This document shows, in pieces, positions 40,605 to 43,707 of a stretch of 43,707 bases of DNA (positions within the stretch are counted from its first letter, which is position 1; each line of letters starts with the position of its first letter). A program made the position numbers and the translations under genes. This DNA is from Methylobacterium indicum (GTDB lineage Bacteria > Pseudomonadota > Alphaproteobacteria > Rhizobiales > Beijerinckiaceae), in the NCBI RefSeq assembly GCF_001043895.1, contig NZ_JTHF01000140.1:1-43707 (forward strand), given 5' to 3'. The notes beneath the pieces were generated by a model. That model ran no database searches. It was not told the DNA's origin and saw only the letters and a list, made by a program, of their open reading frames with translations.

Positions 40605-41942
40605 ATGAGCGAGACGTTTCGCAGCGGTCCCAGCCGCCGCAGCCTCCTGGCCTCCGGCGCCGCTGCGACCGGCCTCGGATTGATCGGCACGCGGCCGGCC
40701 TTCGCCGCCGTGGACTGGAAAAAGCACGCCGGCACCTCCCTCGAGGTCAACCTGATCAAGGGTCCCCGCGGCGACCTGCTCCACCGCAGCGCGGCCGAGT
40801 TCACGGCGCTCACCGGGATCAAGGTCTCCTCCGAGGTGATCCCCGAGCAGCAGCAACGCCAGAAGATCGTCATCGAGCTGACCTCGGGCCGGCCGAGCTT
40901 CGACGTGGTGCATCTGAGCTACCACGTCCAGAAGCGCCAGTTCGACAAGGCCGGCTGGCTCGCCGATCTCTCCGGGTTCATGAAGGACCCGGCCCTGACC
41001 GAGCCCTCCCTCAAGGAGGCCGACTTCAGCAATGCGGGCCTGCAATACGCCAAGACCCCGAACGGCGAGATGCGCTCGCTGCCGCTCTCGGTCGATTACT
41101 TCATCCTGTACTGGAACAAGGAACTCTTTCAGAAGAAGAACGTCGCGCTGCCGACGACCTTCGACGAGATGATGCGGGCGGCCGAGACCCTGACCGACCC
41201 GAAGGCCGGCACCTACGGCTTCGTCGGCCGGGGGTTGCGCAACGCCAACATGGCGCTCTGGGGCGCGTTCTTCCTCGCCTATGGCGGCCGCTTCCTCGAC
41301 GACAAGGGCAACCTGCTGATCGACGGCCCGGAGGCCGTGGAGGCGACGAAGCTCTACCAGCGGCTGCTCACCAAGACCGCGCCCCCCGGCGTCGTCGGCT
41401 TCAACTGGATGGAGTCGATGGCAGCCTTCACGCAGGGCCGCGCCGCGATGTGGCTCGACGGCGTCGGCTGGGCGCCGCCGCTCGAAGATCCCAACGCCTC
41501 CCGCGTCGTCGGCAAGGTCGGCTACGCCGTGGTGCCGAAGGGCCCGGCGGACCACGCCGCCGCCACCTACGGCGACGGCATCGGGGTGGCGGCCGCCAGC
41601 ACCAAGAAGGAGGCGGGCTACCTCTACTGCCAGTGGGCGGTCTCGAAGCTGATGGGCGCGCGCCTGCTCCAGGCCGGTGGCGGCGTACCGTTCCGCGATT
41701 CGATCCTGGGCGACGCGGAGGTCCAGCAGGGCGTGAAGATGCCGCGCGAATGGCTCGATTCGGCGATCGGCTCGGCCAAGATCAGCAAGCTCGGCCTGCC
41801 GGTCGTGGTGCCGGTGGCGGAGTTCCGCGACATCGTCGGCTCCGCCGTCACCGCCACCCTGTCGGGGGCCGATCCGGCGGCCGAGCTGAAGAAGGCGGCC
41901 GAGCAGTACCGCCCGATCCTCGAACGCAGCGAGAAGGCCTGA
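40605..41942 (+). CDS. sugar-type ABC importer, substrate-binding protein
   Basis: A 445-residue periplasmic binding protein (family 1 extracellular). A Tat-type signal peptide is seen: SRRSLLASGAAATGLGLIG with twin Arg at residues 11-12, then PAFA. The mature part has the usual segments EFTALTGIKVSSEVIPE, FDVVHLSYHVQ, GWLADLSGFM, SLPLSVDYFILYWNKELF and MWLDGVGW. Sugars or polyols are typical for this family, but the ligand is unknown. Its stop TGA overlaps the first permease ATG (TGATG). GGTGGA lies just before the start at 40605; a GTG at 40596 is a poorer choice. Confidence 0.92.
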   Translation: MSETFRSGPSRRSLLASGAAATGLGLIGTRPAFAAVDWKKHAGTSLEVNLIKGPRGDLLHRSAAEFTALTGIKVSSEVIPEQQQRQKIVIELTSGRPSFDVVHLSYHVQKRQFDKAGWLADLSGFMKDPALTEPSLKEADFSNAGLQYAKTPNGEMRSLPLSVDYFILYWNKELFQKKNVALPTTFDEMMRAAETLTDPKAGTYGFVGRGLRNANMALWGAFFLAYGGRFLDDKGNLLIDGPEAVEATKLYQRLLTKTAPPGVVGFNWMESMAAFTQGRAAMWLDGVGWAPPLEDPNASRVVGKVGYAVVPKGPADHAAATYGDGIGVAAASTKKEAGYLYCQWAVSKLMGARLLQAGGGVPFRDSILGDAEVQQGVKMPREWLDSAIGSAKISKLGLPVVVPVAEFRDIVGSAVTATLSGADPAAELKKAAEQYRPILERSEKA

Positions 41943-42874
41943 TGGCCCGGGCCGGCCTCGTATCGCCCGCGGACGATCTGTCATCGGCCGACGCGGCCGC
42001 GCCTGCCCGCTGGCAACCGCCGGGCTACTGGCCCTTCGTGGTGCCGGCCCTCGTCGTCGTCGTCGGGGTGATCGTGTTTCCCTGGGCCTTCACCCTGTGG
42101 ATGAGCCTGCACGAATGGAAGGTCGGCGCGGCGCCGGCCTTCGTCGGTCTGTCGAACTACGCGCGGCTCCCGACCGATCCGCGCTTCCTCGACGCGGTGT
42201 GGCAGACGCTGGTCTACACCGCGCTCTCGGTGGTGCTGCCGCTGATCCTCGGCACGCTGGCGGCCTGCGTGTTCCACGCCAAGTTCCCGCTGCGGGGCTT
42301 CCTGCGCGGGGTGTTCATCCTGCCGATGATGGCGACCCCCGTCGCCATCGCGCTCGTCTGGACCATGATGTTCCACCCCCAGCTTGGGGTGCTGAACTAT
42401 CTCCTCTCGCTCGTCGGCATCCCGCCCCAGCTCTGGGTTTTTCACCCGGCGACCGTGATCCCCTCGCTGGTGCTGGTCGAGACCTGGCAATGGACGCCGC
42501 TCGTCATGCTGATCGTGCTCGGTGGCCTCGCGGCGCTCCCCACCGAGCCCTACGAGAGCGCGCAGATCGACGGCGCCTCGATCTGGCAGATGTTCCGGCA
42601 CATCACCCTGCCGCTCGTCGCCCCGTTCCTGTTCGTCGCCGCGATGATCCGGATGATCGACGCGGTGAAGAGCTTCGACATCATCTTCGCGATCACGCAG
42701 GGCGGACCCGGCACGGCGTCCGAGACGATCAACATCTACCTCTACAGCGTCGCCTTCGCCTATTACGACGTGGGCTACGGCTCGGCGATCGCCGTGGTGT
42801 TCTTCCTCCTCATCATCGCGCTCGCCGCCGCCCTGCTGGTGGTCCGCAAGCGCACGCAAGGGGCGGTGGCATGA
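41942..42874 (+). CDS. sugar-type ABC importer, permease 1
   Basis: A 310-residue inner-membrane protein with six helices (MalF-like). The EAA loop YESAQIDGASIWQMFRHITLPLV near residue 205 is the contact to the ATPase. Start overlaps the binding protein stop (TGATG) and its stop overlaps the next start (ATGA), so the three genes are one operon with coupled translation. Confidence 0.93.
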   Translation: MARAGLVSPADDLSSADAAAPARWQPPGYWPFVVPALVVVVGVIVFPWAFTLWMSLHEWKVGAAPAFVGLSNYARLPTDPRFLDAVWQTLVYTALSVVLPLILGTLAACVFHAKFPLRGFLRGVFILPMMATPVAIALVWTMMFHPQLGVLNYLLSLVGIPPQLWVFHPATVIPSLVLVETWQWTPLVMLIVLGGLAALPTEPYESAQIDGASIWQMFRHITLPLVAPFLFVAAMIRMIDAVKSFDIIFAITQGGPGTASETINIYLYSVAFAYYDVGYGSAIAVVFFLLIIALAAALLVVRKRTQGAVA

Positions 42875-43695
42875 ACTGGCGCTGGCTCCTCCGGCAGGCC
42901 GCCCTGCTCTTTTCCGTCCTGGTGATCGTCTCGCCGGTGATCCTGTTCTTCGTCTGGATGCTGTCGCTCTCGGTCAAGTACGAGATCGACAATGCCGCCT
43001 ATCCGCCGGTGCTGATCCCCGAGCGCTTCGCCTGGAAGAACTACATCGACGTCCTCGAATCGAACCGGTTCTCGACCTACTTCGTCAACAGCCTGCTGGT
43101 GACGGGCACGGCGACATTCCTCGCGCTCCTCGTCGGGGTGCCGGCGGGCTACGGCATCGCCCGGATGAAGGCCGCCAAGGCCGCGGTGGTGATCCTGGTC
43201 GCCCGCATCACCCCGGGCCTGTCCTACCTCATCCCGCTCTTCCTGCTCTTTCAGTGGCTCGGGTTGCTGGGCACGCTGTGGCCGCAGATCATCATCCATC
43301 TCGTCGTCACGGTGCCGATCGTGATCTGGATCATGATCGGCTACTTCGAGACCACGCCGATGGAACTGGAAGAGGCGGCCGTCGTCGACGGCGCCAGCCG
43401 CTGGCAGGTGTTTCGCCACGTGGCCCTGCCGATCGCCAAGCCCGGCATCGCCGTCGCGATGATCCTGGCGGTGATCTTCTCCTGGAACAACTTCGTCTTC
43501 GGCATCGTGCTCGCCGGCCGCGAGACCCGCACCCTGCCGGTCGCGGTCTACAACATGATCTCGTTCGACCAGTTGAGCTGGGGACCGCTCGCCGCGGCAG
43601 CGCTGATCGTCACCCTGCCGGTGCTGGTTCTGACGGTCTTCGCCCAGCGCCAGATCGTCGCCGGGCTGACGGCGGGAGCGGTGAAGGGGGGGTGA
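42871..43695 (+). CDS. sugar-type ABC importer, permease 2
   Basis: A 274-residue protein with six helices (MalG-like). The EAA motif is LEEAAVVDGASRWQVFRHVALP near residue 173. The start overlaps the previous stop codon (ATGA). The C-terminus is followed by an 11-bp tandem repeat. An ATPase (MsmX/UgpC type) is expected next but the window ends. Confidence 0.93.
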   Translation: MNWRWLLRQAALLFSVLVIVSPVILFFVWMLSLSVKYEIDNAAYPPVLIPERFAWKNYIDVLESNRFSTYFVNSLLVTGTATFLALLVGVPAGYGIARMKAAKAAVVILVARITPGLSYLIPLFLLFQWLGLLGTLWPQIIIHLVVTVPIVIWIMIGYFETTPMELEEAAVVDGASRWQVFRHVALPIAKPGIAVAMILAVIFSWNNFVFGIVLAGRETRTLPVAVYNMISFDQLSWGPLAAAALIVTLPVLVLTVFAQRQIVAGLTAGAVKGG

Positions 43696-43707
43696 AGGGG
43701 GGGTGAG
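43681..43707 (+). repeat. 11-bp tandem repeat across the permease stop codon
   Basis: Units TGAAGGGGGGG with t at 43682, 43693 and 43704; the stop TGA is at 43693-43695. A GTG at 43703 might be the start of the next gene, with the G-run as ribosome site. Confidence 0.8.

Overview
The window is about 43.7 kb of high-GC chromosomal DNA. Gene content points to an alphaproteobacterium of the Rhizobiales, most likely Methylobacterium or a close relative. The pointers are a class I PHA synthase, a HisKA_2-type sensor kinase, PAS-containing soluble chemoreceptors, a proteorhodopsin-like gene next to blh, many short Ala/Pro-rich secreted proteins, and Rhizobiales-style intergenic hairpin repeats. The genus is an inference; no rRNA or tRNA gene was seen. 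The window looks mostly like ordinary chromosome with a few accessory insertions; no phage, transposase, integrase or CRISPR array was found.

Layout. 0-1.3 kb: a WD40 protein and a small conserved protein. 1.5-1.8 kb: a VapD-like RNase without a visible partner. 1.9-3.2 kb: an O-antigen ligase/polymerase-like membrane protein whose 3' end runs into a hairpin tandem repeat. 3.3-6.2 kb, minus strand: a small hypothetical protein, a zincin metallopeptidase, a 45-residue membrane peptide, a pyrimidine 5'-nucleotidase-like HAD hydrolase and argB. 6.4-12.6 kb: a MOSC protein, ClpB (with a possible heat-shock promoter) and a YgiQ radical SAM protein. 12.9-14.6 kb: a membrane GGDEF-EAL protein. 14.6-15.1 kb: a patchwork of repeats. 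15.1-19.3 kb, minus: an HME-type RND pump and its adaptor. 19.5-21.3 kb, minus: blh and a rhodopsin. 21.8-26.6 kb: a secreted PAP2 phosphatase, several very small genes, a double-PAS soluble chemoreceptor and a Cys-rich secreted protein. 27-29.1 kb, minus: RlpA, an orphan LuxR-type response regulator and a fumarylacetoacetase-family enzyme. 29.5-33.3 kb: a FadL porin, a pair of overlapping small membrane proteins, and PhaC. 33.4-36.6 kb: small lipoproteins/secreted proteins around a class I/II aminotransferase. 36.8-40.3 kb: an MDR oxidoreductase divergent from an HxlR regulator, a small Cys-rich protein, a GAF-HisKA_2 kinase and a low-GC orphan gene. 40.6-43.7 kb: a binding protein and two permeases of a sugar-type ABC importer, with the ATPase presumably just past the window end.

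Most notable points. (1) The rhodopsin carries D-T-G at the three helix-C pump positions, so it has the proton acceptor but no carboxylate donor. It is 9 bp from blh (retinal synthesis) and has a GGAAC-N16-TGTT element upstream resembling a general-stress EcfG promoter. (2) Five genes end in short tandem repeats, with unrelated sequences, that include or start at their own stop codon. (3) VapD, a tiny overlapping two-gene membrane module, and a 45-residue translationally coupled membrane peptide are compact genes of unknown role. (4) Several long inverted repeats and a roughly 105-bp dispersed repeat are not explained by the genes.
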